Below are positions 50,501 to 62,000 of a stretch of DNA of 62,000 bases, in pieces; position 1 is the stretch's first letter, and each line of letters begins with the position of its first letter. The stretch comes from Chrysomallon squamiferum (Eukaryota; Mollusca; Gastropoda; Neomphalida; Peltospiridae): contig CM022673.1 in the NCBI GenBank assembly GCA_012295275.1, forward strand, positions 10,030,788 to 10,092,787, given 5' to 3'. The position numbers were made by a program, and so were the translations under genes. The notes beneath the pieces were generated by a model. That model was not told where the DNA came from and searched no databases. It saw only the letters and a list, made by a program, of their open reading frames with translations.

Positions 50501-52124
50501 TTGACTGCCTCCATGCTTTTCAATCTTCCTTTCTTCTTCTGAATTTACCTCTTCAGCTAACTCACTCACTCACATATATACACACACCCCCATAAGCACT
50601 CTTTCTCTCTGTCTTTATACCTTTCCTATCCTAATTTTCTCACTTGTCTCTCTTCCCCACAAAAACTAACAAAAAAACAAAAAACAAATTAAAATGAAAA
50701 AATTACTTACTCTGTGCTCATTCAACTCAGGCCCCATGGCACCAGCTTCAGGGGCTGAAGCTATCATGTTGTCATGGATACGTTGCAGTGTTGCACGAAG
50801 ACGATTATTCACTGATCTGTCATTGGACATGCTCTGAAAAAATGCAAACTTCAGTAATTATAAAACCTTCAGACTATTCTGTAAATAGTGAATTTTCTGA
50901 AAAGACTGATGCTCTGTAAATCTGTTTTACATACACATGTCCACACAAAGAAAAGCAAAACAAACATCCAAATTTTTATAAATGTTTATGATTTATAATG
51001 AAAAATAAAATAAAAATATAAATACATTTTAATACTTACTGGATCTGTTCCAAAAAATGCATGTACCTGGAATCAAAATAAAAACAAAATGTAAAATCAT
51101 TAAGAGAAAATAAAGATACATTTGATCAGATTATCTACTTGATTTCTCGAATGTTTTAGAACATGTGAAGAAATATAACTGCAGTAAAATTACTGTTTGT
51201 TTTGATGTGTAAAATAAATTTCAAGTGTTTCACAGCCCCTGATTTGAAGCAGACTGCACATCATAAGCCTGTCCTGTATTTAAATAGTCTGACACAGTCA
51301 CTGTCAGGGCAATACTTACTGTGTACAGGATGTAATCAAAAAGCTGTGACATATAGTTGATTACATCAAAGGCAACTGGTTTGAGCACAGTCATCATTTG
51401 TAAGTATTTACCTGTATAAAGTAAATAAATAAATAAAAATATGAATAAAATTTAAATCTAAATTTTTTTAAACTAATTTTTAGTTAGCTCTAATGGCCTT
51501 TCAATTATTTATTAAAAACTGTGTCCTCTATTGTTCATGGTAGATACATGTGTGAAAGTTTCAAAGGAATCCTCTCACATATCAATAAATTAATTTAGAA
51601 AACAAATGATTGATACCCATCAGTCATTAATATTTAAATATTTTGATACATCATTAGTCTTCATTGATTAATTTGAGAAAATAGTAAGAGGAAAATTATT
51701 CAGAATGAGTAAATCATATATTTTTGAAACAGGAATTAGGATTCATGCACAAGTGAATATAAATATCTTGCTTTAAGTATTCACTGAAATCTACAGGATA
51801 TCATTACATATTTATTATTAAAGTATATAAACATAGGTGTCAGTACTGTGAAACATCCAGCTGATTAGAAATAAGTATCTGAATGTGTAGAAAATTAAAT
51901 TATTAATTAAACATGTGAAATATTACTCAAGTTTTTAAATTAAAATTTATTATTTAAAAAATAACTGGAAAAAAATATTAATATTCCTTCCTTCATAATA
52001 TATACATGTATGTAACTATGTAGCAAATATGAACATACCGACAACTCTCAAAACATTCAGTGTCGTGTTAGTGATATATGGTGCATGTTTCTGTCCTTTA
52101 CCCCTTGACCTTTGACGTGAATAC
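47501..52124 (-). CDS. VPS50: VPS50 exons 17-26 (residues 582-950)
   Basis: Exons: 52039-52124, 51320-51411, 51040-51066, 50711-50833, 50278-50375, 49845-49941, 49000-49158, 48577-48698, 48052-48150, 47501-47705. Together they encode the syndetin C-terminal domain. Exon 19 is a 27-nt micro-exon (VHAFFGTDP). Exon 24 (48577-48698) ends at a GC donor: the 5' splice site reads GATGG/GCAAGT, and only this boundary gives the conserved VDG-YSNAKK joint without extra residues. Confidence 0.92.
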
Positions 52125-55005
52125 CTGAAAAAAAAAATTGTTAATCAGATCCACTGAAATTAGATCATAAAATAATTAAACATTTTATCAAAAAGAAATT
52201 ACTTTATATAAAGTAATAATGGATGAATGAATGAATGAATTTTTAATGATTTTACATAGGTTACATTGGATGTCAAAATTTCAAAGCAGTACTTTCCTTA
52301 GTGTAAATATAATCTAATATTTAACAATAATCAAATTGGAGAATAATATTTTATTAATGTTAATTATCTTTAAATTCTTGTCACAAATATTATGTCTTGC
52401 CTATAATATACATTCTCATATCAACAACATGGATAAAAGCCTGTTAATAATTTTGTTTAGTAAACAATGAAGGTATTAATATATTCAGTACATATATAAA
52501 AAATTTAATGTTTCACTGTTTAAAATTATTGTTCTGGTATAAGACATTAGTACAAAAAGATGTCGAATTTAAAAAGGCTTACTGAAGCTCAAATAAATAA
52601 ATCTAACCAAAAATATATCTCTTTTTCATATTGTTGAAGAAAAAAAACTATTATTGTTTTGAAATAATTTTTTTAAAGTTATTATTACCTGTGTGAGCGA
52701 GTTTCACCTGTAAGCTCGTCAATGTAATCTTGTTTCAGTTCATCAGGTACATCAGAATCACTGTCTGAATCTGCATAGCCATCCTGATCATTTTCCTGTG
52801 TTTCATTAATTAATATTAATATAAAAATTGAAATTCCAAACCCAAATAGCATTATATTTAATTATATGTTGCTAATAATGGTTATTTTGATGATGATAAT
52901 AATAATGAAATTTCAATGCTGAAGTTCACTGGTATATTTATTTTATTTAAATGGCACTTGTAGTAATAATAACAACAACAGTGACGATGATGATGATGAT
53001 GATAATAATAATAATAAACATCATCATCATCATAAGCATCATAAAAATCTGTAACAGAATAAAAAACAGTAATATCCATTTAGATTGAACATCAAATAAT
53101 GATGAATGAATAAATTATATAAGTAAATTAATACATAAATAAATGGACGAATATACAAATAAATGAATAAATGAATACATGAATAAATGAATGAATATAT
53201 CAATGGATCAATATGCCACCTCTCAGATGTTTACACAGAATACATATGATGTTAACAAAAAAAATTTGTTGTATTAAAGCTTGTAGTAATATAGCCTAAC
53301 ATCCATTATATTAACAACTTGAATTAATATGTAAGCAATATATAAAACATATAAATGGTAAAATAAAGGCTTATGCATTTCTAAATGAAAATGAATGCAG
53401 TGGAATCTTACTATTATCATTCACATTAAACTTAACAATCCATTTATTAACAATGGCTATTTTCACACAGAAAGTTAAAAAAAAAAAGTACATACCCCTG
53501 CACCAGAAAATACATCTTCTTTTTCTTCATCTTCTGGTTGAGTATCAAAAGGATTACCCTCCTTCAAATACTTAGAAAAATACCCTGAGTTGTTTGGATT
53601 ATTAGAAGCATCGCCGTTGTAAACAAACCCATCAGATTCTGACGACTGAGTTGCAGGAATTTTACTCTGCCAGTTTCGCATGAACCGGAATTCCTAAAAT
53701 GCAAATATGTTACATATATTTTAAATAAATGTTTTATTATTTTGTTTTCTGAAATGGAAATAGCTTAAGTATTTTTTTTTTTGTATGAAGTATTAAGTAC
53801 TCTTTCGGTATTTTTAAGGGAAAAAAATGCATGGTATAATTATGTATTATTTTATGCAGTATATGGGAAATATTTCAAAGCAGAATTAACAAAATATTTC
53901 ATCAAGGATTTGTAATAACTGAAGAACATTTATTTTGTGATATTTCAGCAGATGCTAATGTAAAAGATGTTCAGATACTAAATATTTGGTTGTTAGCAAA
54001 ATCATAATACTGGAGCGAGAGACAGTTCAGAAAGGTAAAAAATTTGATTTATTTATATTTATAAATATTAAGGAAAATGATGTAATATATTATGATAAAT
54101 TTTTTACCAGTAGCTGCAGAATTGAGAAGTTTGATTTCACAGGGCAGAGTTCCCAGCCTTCATTTTCTAGAAACATTCTCAACTCATCAAGTCGAGCTCT
54201 GCAACAAATAAACAAACAAATTATCCAGTAACAGTTTCTTCAGACCTGTTACATTATTAAATAAAAGAAAAACGAAATTAAAGTTGGCAATGTTAAAATC
54301 TGTTTCTGTAATTATTATAAACCAAAAGATTTTTTTTATTTTTAAAGAAATATTAAGGATCATCAATCAATTAATTAAAAAAAGATAAAAAGTTAAAACA
54401 ATTTAAATTCTTCTTATAGCTTCTTATATTTTGAAATTTGTTTAAAGCATCGTTACGCATGACAATTTCTTACCTATTAAAGACACATCTTAAATAAAAA
54501 ATATATTCCTAATTAATGTTTACAGACTTGTTTATTATGACAGTTTCTGAAGTATTTTTATTAACTATTTTTTTTTTGATTGCTGATCTGTATATATTAT
54601 GAAGATAACTAAAATATATCAATTAATTTATTAATGCATTAATTAAATATATTATTTTTGAAAGAAATTTAAAAGATTATTTTTTATTATAAACAACTGA
54701 AAATATGATAGTTACCTGTGATGGTTTCTGAAGTAATTTAAACTTTGTTGTTTCAAAGAGTCTTGAAGACCTTCTGATTTGCTTCTACAAAATTCTTCAC
54801 CTATTTCTATCATTCTGAAAGAAAAATGTGAAATTGGACAAAATATTCACAACAGATTAACAATTTTATTTTCAAATACTACAACAGAAAAAGTGATGAG
54901 AATACATTTTGTAAAACAAAAGATTAAAATACCGATATCCCTTTATGTGTATGCACACTGAATATATATGTGTGTGTATATATAAATATATATATATATA
55001 TATAA

Positions 55006-55039
<34 letters not shown>

Positions 55040-57264
55040 TCATCAGTATATGTAATTGCAATTTTTTTCTATATAAATATAAATATGAATATAAATGTAT
55101 CTGTAAATATTTTTGTTTATATATATATATATGCATAAATACATATGTATCATTAATCCATAAGTAAGTAAATGATGCATGTATATACATGAATGAAAGA
55201 AATAAATGGATTATAACAAATAATGGTCATATAAAATCAGTTGTGTACTGTATTTTAGTTACCTGTTTATCAGATCAAGCACACTAATGAATTCTTCTAA
55301 CTTAAATCCAGATATATCAGTTCCTAGAACAAAAATTTTCACTTTCTGTTGCACATCCTGCCATATTCTCAATCGACCATATTCTAACTTCTTCATCACG
55401 TAACGTCTGTTGAATGTGGACTCAACCTGAGTTCCTGGTTCTCCTGTTTAATAAATAAATAAAAATAATAAATAAGTAAATAAATGTGTGTCTGTATAAC
55501 ATGTATATTTAAATATACAGACCTATAGAAATCAAGAATAATATACTGTTTTTCTAAAATATTCATTTCTTCCTAAATACATTATCTGCTATTTTTACCT
55601 TTTTCAGTATATTTAAACAAGTACCAGACTTTGCTAACAATAAAAAAATATAATTAAAAAATTGTCTGGAAGATACAAAACAAGACAGAAAATAATAATA
55701 AAGTATGTAAATAAAAATGTGACACTGTCATTTTACAACAGTAATGAAATCAGTGACGTGAACACTTCCATTTTCCACATTTAGTTATCAAAAGCATTTT
55801 TGTTAACATAGGGAATGTAAATAAAAATGATTATCATACAAACCAGATTCAGACACTACATCTTGATCATGTGTTTCATGCCACTGCATCGTCTGGTAGT
55901 AACTTTTCATTACTCCCCACAATGCCTTGCACAGATCTATCAAACATGGCGTGAAGCTTTCTATAGTAATATGCTGAAGAAAAAAAAAATAAATAAATAA
56001 AATAAAACTATTTACACATATGTACATGTGCATATGTGTTAAAGTATGTCTGTTGTGCATGTGTGTGTGTGTGTGTGTGTGTGAGAGAAAGAGACAATGA
56101 GAGAGAGGAGACTTTGTGCTGGGATACACAGAGAAATGAAATAACAAATTATGAATATAGAAATATATGCTGGCAATATACACCACTGTCAAATACAATT
56201 TCAGCATCTACTATGTCAAAGACTTTGCTGTATCGTTTACAACAGGCTAATTCCAAGTACTTTTCCTTTTGAAGAAAAATGAATGACAATTTTATTACCT
56301 TACACAAGTCTGCATACTGCCTCTTCTGAAAGTTGGTTCTGCCAGTGCCAGAGTAAAGTTCCACATAGCCTAGAACAATTGTGTTTGCAGTGTTGTGTAT
56401 AGCACTGGCAAAATGCATGTGAAGCTGATCCATAGCTGTCTGAAAAGAAAAATAATAACAAATACATATCAGATTATGTGTCTTGGTGTGAAGATGTGTG
56501 TTTATGTACATAGAAATATAGATATACAGATGGTTTGACATACTGCTGATATCTAGTTACATTTAATATTTATCAAGATATATAGTAAAGACTTGTTCAA
56601 TACTGTTTGAAAAAATAAATGCAGTTTTCATTTCAGTACTTTGATAAGTAAAGGAAAATATCTATAAAAAAAACCTCACTAAACTTTTATTCTTAATTTC
56701 AAACTATTCAAAATTAATTTTAATAGTTAAGAAAATAACAAAAAATGGAATCAGTATTTTAAATACTTTAATATACTTTTTAAGTATTTTTATTATTATC
56801 ATTGCTTTCTTTCTTATTATTATCATTAATAGTATTATCATTTTATTTCAGATTTTTTAGTGTTATTTATTACCTGTGTTTTACCAAGCAGTCTGTATGC
56901 AGTTTGAACTTTCTCATAATGAGGTACATCAAAACCAGTGCATGTCTTAGACAGAGCAACATCAAGTTGTTCTTCAATCATTTCCAAAGTGTCTTGAAGT
57001 TTCGAACTTAACTCACTTTAAAATAAATATATTTTTAAATGAAAAATTAAAAATGGAAGTATTTTCCATTTCATAAAATAAAAGCAAAAGAATTGTGACA
57101 GGTAAATTTAATTGGGATTTTCAAAAATGTATGCCAGAAGTTGTTTTAACATACACAAATTTCAATGGGACACAATTAATAAAAATATAAAGAAATCATA
57201 GCAGTATCATAGCATTTCTTGATAAAACAAAGTAAATGAATTATTCTACAGTAAATAATGAAAT

Positions 57265-57302
<38 letters not shown>

Positions 57303-57647
57303 AAAAAATTGTATTTTATGACTTTGTTTTTTTATCAGAGCTTTTCTGCAATGCACAGTTTTGAAAATTTAGTCTGGATATGGTATTAATACAAACTGAA
57401 AGAAAAAACTGAGTAACATTTCTGCTTGTTCTGTTTTAGTGGATAGTAAATATTTGAAAACAAAACATACCTAATACATTTGTAATGTCTAAATGTGCTG
57501 GCTGCTTTCTGACATTCTAGACACAACTGTATGGCTCCACAGTAATCTTCTTCCTGCAAATTTAAAATATAATAAAACTGTAATAAAATAACACAAATGT
57601 AAATAATTAATCAACCAAATTAATAATAACAACAATAATAATAAAAA

Positions 57648-57681
<34 letters not shown>

Positions 57682-59781
57682 TAAATAATAATAATAATAG
57701 TTTTATAACTAAATATATTTTTTTTTTTTTTTACAATTTTGAAAATAAATTCTGAAAATTAAATATGAAATTTGATTTCAATAAAGGTAAAAAAATTGTG
57801 AAAAATATTTGTTAAAAAACCAAAAAAACCTTTAAATTAGACACAAATGTTTATGTTTTGTTCTTGGGGTTTTTTTTTTTTTTTTACTTTTATATATGTT
57901 CTTTTATTAACTTAAAAGTTTAAATTCTAACTAAACTTAAAATTAATTAAACTTTTTTTTACCTCCAACATTTCTCTCAATCTTAGATCTGTTCTTTGCT
58001 GTAAAACAATGTAACAAATGAAACTATCTAATTTTATGACAGCAAAAAAACCAAAATAACAATTGAAAGATTTATTTAAAAAAACAAAAAAAAATAATTT
58101 GTATGTTCAAATATTAAGTCAGCAAATATTGATAACATGTAAGTATTATACAAAGATATAGTTATAATAATTAAAACAGGTTAATAAAAGTATTATATTT
58201 ACAAGAAGAAGAAATAAGAAGATGAAGTCAGTCAACTGGACATATGCTCTGAAAACAAACATCATCTGTAACAAGGCAACATTCGAAAAGGAAGTTGAAA
58301 AAGAGGGCATCTATAGAATAGTGGGTAAAGATATCTCCAAGCAGACATTAACAAAAAGGTTATACTTTGAGGCAGGTTGAAATAATAGCACAGGGAAGAC
58401 AACTCTGGAGAGTTACTGTCAACAGCCTGTGTCCCAGGAGTGACTTATGTAATTATGTTTACAAGAATTTTTATCTTAACCTGTAACAACAGCAGATCAA
58501 GAAGGTTTGTTTTTTAGTTTTTTCATTTTCTTTACATAGTTAGCAAATTAATATGACAAATAAAAGGTATAGTAATGAATAATTTTTAATGTTTACCAAT
58601 GTTTTGATGGTTTGAAGTGACTTGAGCAGACCTACAAGTTGTTGTCTTTTCCTGTAGTTGGCTAGAAGTCCTAGACTTGCAGTGGTGAAGATTTCTCTTG
58701 CCCATGACAGTTGTCTGTTAAAAAACACATTACATGTTACAAAACATTATACGTTATTTGAAAACCATGTTAACATAAGCATGTAGTATAAACACTTAAC
58801 AAGTGAGAAAAGAAAAAACATTATTATTGTGCTCAGCAAAAATCAGCTTTATTCACTTTTAGTTTTAATTGCAAAAAATAAACATTATTATATTTGTATA
58901 AGATATACATACATTTTAACAAGCATTCTAACATAACCATATAGGCATCAATTGAAAAAAAACATTCTCTCTCCAAAACATTCATTTATTCATTCACACA
59001 ATCACATATTCGTGTCATTATTTATACAATTATGACACATAAAACAAAGAGTTTACTTTCTCCCTTTTCTACAAATGACACCAGCTAGTTGTAGTTTTTT
59101 CTGCAGTTCCATAACCTCTTGAAGTTCAGCAGCATAAGCTGGGTGGTTCTGCAATATCAACTCTGAGATCTTCTTAGAAACCTAACAGAAAAGTGAACAG
59201 TCATTAAAAAATGTTTCCTTATCTCAGGCACAATTCTTTTGTATGTAATAAAATTCAAATAAGTCATTATTTTCTAAACTTAAAGTGAGCATCTAAAATT
59301 TTTATAATATGAAATAATCCAAATAATATATTATTAATAATAACGACAATAATAATTACAAAAATAATATATATATTTATGTATTGTGTATGTGTGTGTG
59401 TATATTATATATATTATTATACATATATTATATATATTATTATATAGATAGACAGACACACATACACACATATATATTACACTGACATATTTCTTTGGTT
59501 TAAAATGGAAAAGAAAACCATATAAGACTATCTCACAATCAAAGTAATTTCAAATAAATTTCATACTGTCTTCCATTAAAAAAGGGCAAAAGTATTCTGT
59601 GTATATTCATATAATGATACATTATTAGAAATAATAAAATAAAAAAAAGCCTTACTGCCTCCAGCTGCTTCCGAAGGCGAATTCTGTCTTTGTTTATCTG
59701 TTCACGTTCATAAGAGTCCTTTAATTTCTGAAACAGAACAAAAACAATATGTAACAGGTATATTTATCATTTTTACTTTTA

Positions 59782-59813
<32 letters not shown>

Positions 59814-61110
59814 ATATCAACACCTCCAAAAACATAAGAAACACTCAAACATGATGGTATTAACATGGACACAAATTAAGTTCAAGCCTCAACACATAGA
59901 TACATGTAGAAATTAGTACATAAATTAAAAAAATAATAATAACAACCAAAAAAAAATCCAATAGAGCAGATACAAAACAATTAATTAATTATTTATTTTA
60001 TTATTTCATTTCAAAATTGTTACCTCAAGTTCAAACTGACTAGTATCAAATGTTTCATCCTTGTAATATTCTTCTTCAATCCCATCTATAGTTTCCTGAT
60101 CTTCAAGTGGATTTGATGGCTGGTAACACTTAAAAAAGAAAAATTAATTAAATTTGGAATTTCTTCATACCATCTTGAACATTCCTTTATAAATATAACT
60201 TAGACTTTATGTAGTAATTATTAAATATTTAATCAACAGCATTTTATATGTAATATATATATATTCTGCATGAGCTACAAAAACATTGCATGTGATTCTA
60301 AAATAAGTTTTAAATTCTTTTTATATTCAGCTTCAGATTATATTTTACTGAAACATTATTTTGTATCATTTATATTTATGGTAAAAATCATTTTATGCAA
60401 TATATTTTATTATTTTATTATTTCTGTCACAAGTCATTATCATAACCATTTCATACTGAAATAGGTATCGACATTTGATATATCCATAATGATTTAACAA
60501 TCTGATTTCATTTTATTTACAGGAGAATACAGGAAATTATTCAATCTCTATGCTTCTTCTGTTTTATCATAATCATTGTTTTAAAATATTACGTCATAAT
60601 ATAAAGGTACACCACACCTCACATACCTTGAACTTTGCAACCGCTGGTTCCTTTTTAAATTCCTCTGAACTGTAGTCAGTTGTTGGGGATGTTATACTGT
60701 CCTGCAGACATAATTTTATAAATACATACATTGATAAAATATATTTCTTAATTATTATTATCTTCTTATTAATTATGGTTTACATAAATTACAATATTTG
60801 AGTAATAAAACTAATAATTATTTTTTATTATTATTTAATGCCTTTCGGATTATTAACTTTTTTTAAAAATTATTAAGCAATTAATATATTATTTAGGAAT
60901 AATGTTTACGATAGATAAATAGTTTTAATCAGACGTCTAAGGTTTAGAGCTAGTAAAGGCTAGACTAAGGGGTAAGGTGACAGATCAATCGTTAATCAAA
61001 CTATTAATTATGAGGTCATATTTTTATAAACAGCAACCGAAATATATTATTTTTTCTGTATCATTTACCTGTTTGCTAATAAGAGATTTTAACTTTAATT
61101 TTAAATCCAT
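47501..61110 (-). CDS. VPS50: VPS50/syndetin, EARP endosomal tethering complex subunit
   Basis: Twenty-six coding exons from ATG at 61110 to TAG at 47501-47503 total 2853 nt, i.e. 950 aa; human VPS50 (CCDC132) is 964 aa. All phases agree. VPS50 replaces VPS54 in a complex with VPS51, VPS52 and VPS53 (EARP) that tethers vesicles at recycling endosomes; this is family knowledge. Conserved blocks occur in order: [48 protein letters not shown]-like [109 protein letters not shown] and [10 protein letters not shown]. The N-terminal half matches the Vps54_N-type coiled-coil region and the C-terminal half the syndetin C-terminal domain. The gene is head to head with the CHD1L-like gene. Confidence 0.96.
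48905..49002 (-). repeat. Tandem copy of the VPS50 exon 23 5' splice junction
   Basis: Twenty-seven bases spanning the exon 23 donor (48976-49002) recur identically at 48905-48931, 71 bp into the intron. The similarity continues into the exon side: the intronic copy would read FIDTLLN against YIDTLLN at the genuine exon end, with the same GTAAGT donor. Confidence 0.8.
52689..55973 (-). CDS. VPS50: VPS50 exons 11-16 (residues 314-582)
   Basis: Exons: 55844-55973, 55263-55443, 54716-54814, 54108-54198, 53496-53693, 52689-52795. This middle part ends the N-terminal domain ([41 protein letters not shown]) and passes into an acidic, low-complexity linker ([36 protein letters not shown]) that also separates the two domains in vertebrate VPS50. 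Confidence 0.93.
52975..53045. repeat. (GAT/AAT)n microsatellite
   Basis: Trinucleotide tract in the intron between VPS50 exons 15 and 16. The Asp/Tyr/His-rich frame over it is repeat translation. Confidence 0.85.
54960..55140. repeat. (TA)n/(GT)n microsatellite cluster
   Basis: TA and GT dinucleotide runs in the intron between VPS50 exons 12 and 13. Confidence 0.9.
56299..61110 (-). CDS. VPS50: VPS50 exons 1-10 (residues 1-313)
   Basis: Exons: 61069-61110, 60627-60701, 60024-60128, 59656-59727, 59057-59181, 58597-58714, 57963-57998, 57471-57553, 56874-57015, 56299-56439. The start [14 protein letters not shown] parallels the basic start of human VPS50. Exons 3-6 encode the helical, coiled-coil-like tethering region. 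Exon 7 is only 36 nt ([12 protein letters not shown]) yet is conserved in wording. The exon 3 acceptor is ambiguous: AG ending at 60129 (chosen, strong pyrimidine tract) or AG 9 nt further in. Confidence 0.93.
57269..57301. repeat. (CA)n microsatellite
   Basis: Uninterrupted CA run in the intron between VPS50 exons 8 and 9. Confidence 0.9.
57625..57700. repeat. (AAT)n microsatellite
   Basis: Trinucleotide tract in the intron between VPS50 exons 7 and 8. Confidence 0.9.
58205..58450 (+). other. Non-repetitive insert with a 52-codon open frame in a VPS50 intron
   Basis: Between exons 6 and 7 of VPS50, about 240 bp has balanced base composition, unlike the intron around it. From ATG at 58222 to TGA at 58378-58380 the plus strand is open (begins [18 protein letters not shown], includes [16 protein letters not shown]). 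I do not recognise the protein. It may be a fragment of a mobile element or processed transcript; no flanking direct repeats were found by eye. Confidence 0.35.
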
Positions 61111-61409
61111 TTTAACATTTAATATTTTTATTTTGTAAACATTTTCCAGTTTAAGTGAATGTTGTCAGAGACATCGCCACCATTTTAGAATAAATGCAAG
61201 GGAGATTACTTTCGGTATTCGCCGTCTTTTCTCTTTTGACGACACAAAACGATAGAAATCGAGTTAGAATCGTGATGTCTCGTACGCGATACGAAAATAG
61301 CCGAAAGGCAGTACCCGTTGACTGATTCGCGGCCCTTTACTTCCTTCATGGTTAACGCGCGTAATACGATGGAACTCGGTTGAAGTCAATAATATTGTAT
61401 AAATTCGTC
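61111..61409. promoter_or_regulatory. Bidirectional VPS50 / CHD1L-like promoter region
   Basis: The two start codons are 299 bp apart on opposite strands. The interval is clearly richer in G+C and CpG than the window average, especially at 61210-61380 (TCGTACGCGATACG, GATTCGCGGCC, AACGCGCGTAATACG). GCCACCATTTTA near 61165 resembles a YY1-type site inside the probable VPS50 leader, and ACTTCCTTC near 61340 resembles an ETS site. No TATA box in position for either gene was noted. Confidence 0.6.
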
Positions 61410-61940
61410 ATGGAGAAGAAACTGACAGTTTATGATAAAACAGATAACAGCAAGAATTCAAATGCCGTAACATTAGAATCATTGGGCAGACATGGATGGG
61501 GAGGTGATATATTGATTACATCTTTCTGCTTGAATTATGTCAGTCACTTTTAAAGCATGAGGAATAAAATAAGAATAGGACCGATTAGTCTTGTTTTACG
61601 AATTAATGAAGTGTAGTATTGCACAACCAATGAACCATTATAGCACTGAATTTCGATCATGACAATATCATCATAGCTTAATAATAAAATATTTTAACTT
61701 AAGGTTCTGATCTTTTTTCCCCTACTATCCTTCTTTGCATGTATAATCTGATTGAATTTCAATGAAATAAGGTAACGGAATTTCTTCTTCTTCTTGATGT
61801 TATTATTTTTATTATTGCATGTTTCAGATATAAAATTACGAGAATATCAATTAGATGGAGTGAACTGGTTGGTAGATTGTTACAAAAGAGGGCATGGCTG
61901 TATTCTTGGTGATGAAATGGGTCTTGGGAAAACCTGCCAG
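61410..61940 (+). CDS. CHD1L: SNF2-family chromatin remodeller of CHD1L/ALC1 type (first two exons, 3' part outside window)
   Basis: Exon 1 is 61410-61503 (31 codons plus one base) and exon 2 is 61828-61940. The junction keeps frame as [12 protein letters not shown], and exon 2 ends at CTGCCAG/GT. Exon 2 encodes [15 protein letters not shown], the Q-like lead-in of SNF2 ATPases, and [14 protein letters not shown], the Walker A/motif I. The exact [14 protein letters not shown] wording and the short N-terminus without chromodomains match CHD1L/ALC1, a poly(ADP-ribose)-activated remodeller acting in DNA-damage chromatin relaxation, better than CHD1-9 or SMARCA. The macro domain that would confirm it lies beyond the window, so related SNF2 proteins remain possible. 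Confidence 0.8.
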
Positions 61941-62000
61941 GTTTGCATTAATGATATTATTGTTACAGGTTTAATTCCCCAGATCTACAGTATTCTTTTG

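Noticed and set aside
53986-54231. Plus-strand 81-residue frame
   Set aside because: Antisense shadow of VPS50 exon 14 and adjoining intron.
56149-56541. Minus-strand 130-residue uninterrupted frame
   Set aside because: Only the 56299-56439 part is VPS50 exon 10; the rest is intron read-through on both sides.
1-62000. Search for CRISPR arrays, operons, tRNA or rRNA genes and a multi-gene novel system
   Set aside because: The window is an intron-rich animal locus; the direct repeats are minisatellites, no tRNA-like box pairs were recognised, and the genes are unrelated conserved families.

Overview
The window is animal nuclear DNA. It is very AT-rich, full of A/T homopolymers and of (AAT)n, (TATG)n, (CT)n and (CA)n microsatellites, and its genes are split into many small exons with GT-AG introns. 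The proteins match deeply conserved metazoan families. The compact AT-rich introns and microsatellite load fit an invertebrate, perhaps a lophotrochozoan such as a mollusc. That placement is inference; no species-diagnostic marker was found. Most long open frames here are translated simple repeats or intron read-through, so I assembled the genes exon by exon from splice sites and reading phase.

Layout. (1) 291-3599, minus: the 5' part of a probable cyclic-nucleotide-binding-domain protein, cut by the left edge, with a repeat-rich N-terminal exon that appears to carry a one-base frameshift. (2) 6397-13366, plus: a complete membrane-anchored histidine acid phosphatase (lysosomal/prostatic type), 11 exons, 414 aa. 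(3) 23022-43230, minus: a complete ANKRD28/44/52-type ankyrin-repeat regulatory subunit of protein phosphatase 6, 28 exons, 1030 aa. (4) 47501-61110, minus: a complete VPS50/syndetin, the distinctive subunit of the endosomal EARP tether, 26 coding exons, 950 aa. (5) 61410-61940, plus: the first two exons of a SNF2 ATPase of the CHD1L/ALC1 type, cut by the right edge and divergent from VPS50 across about 300 bp. For genes 2, 3 and 4 the summed exon lengths are exact multiples of three, which supports the models.

The acid phosphatase and ANKRD28-like genes converge on 13.4-23.0 kb, which holds long 3' regions and a tandem array of palindromic poly(A) signals. ANKRD28-like and VPS50 are tandem on the minus strand; VPS50 and CHD1L are head to head. 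The neighbours share no pathway, so this is an ordinary gene neighbourhood and not a functional cluster.

I found no undescribed multi-gene system, CRISPR array, or convincing intact mobile element. The most unusual theme is that intronic tandem repeats here contain copies of splice junctions: decayed copies of a 3' splice site plus exon start in the phosphatase, a copied 5' splice junction in VPS50, and a roughly 45-bp array in the ankyrin gene whose units look like micro-exons on the sense strand.
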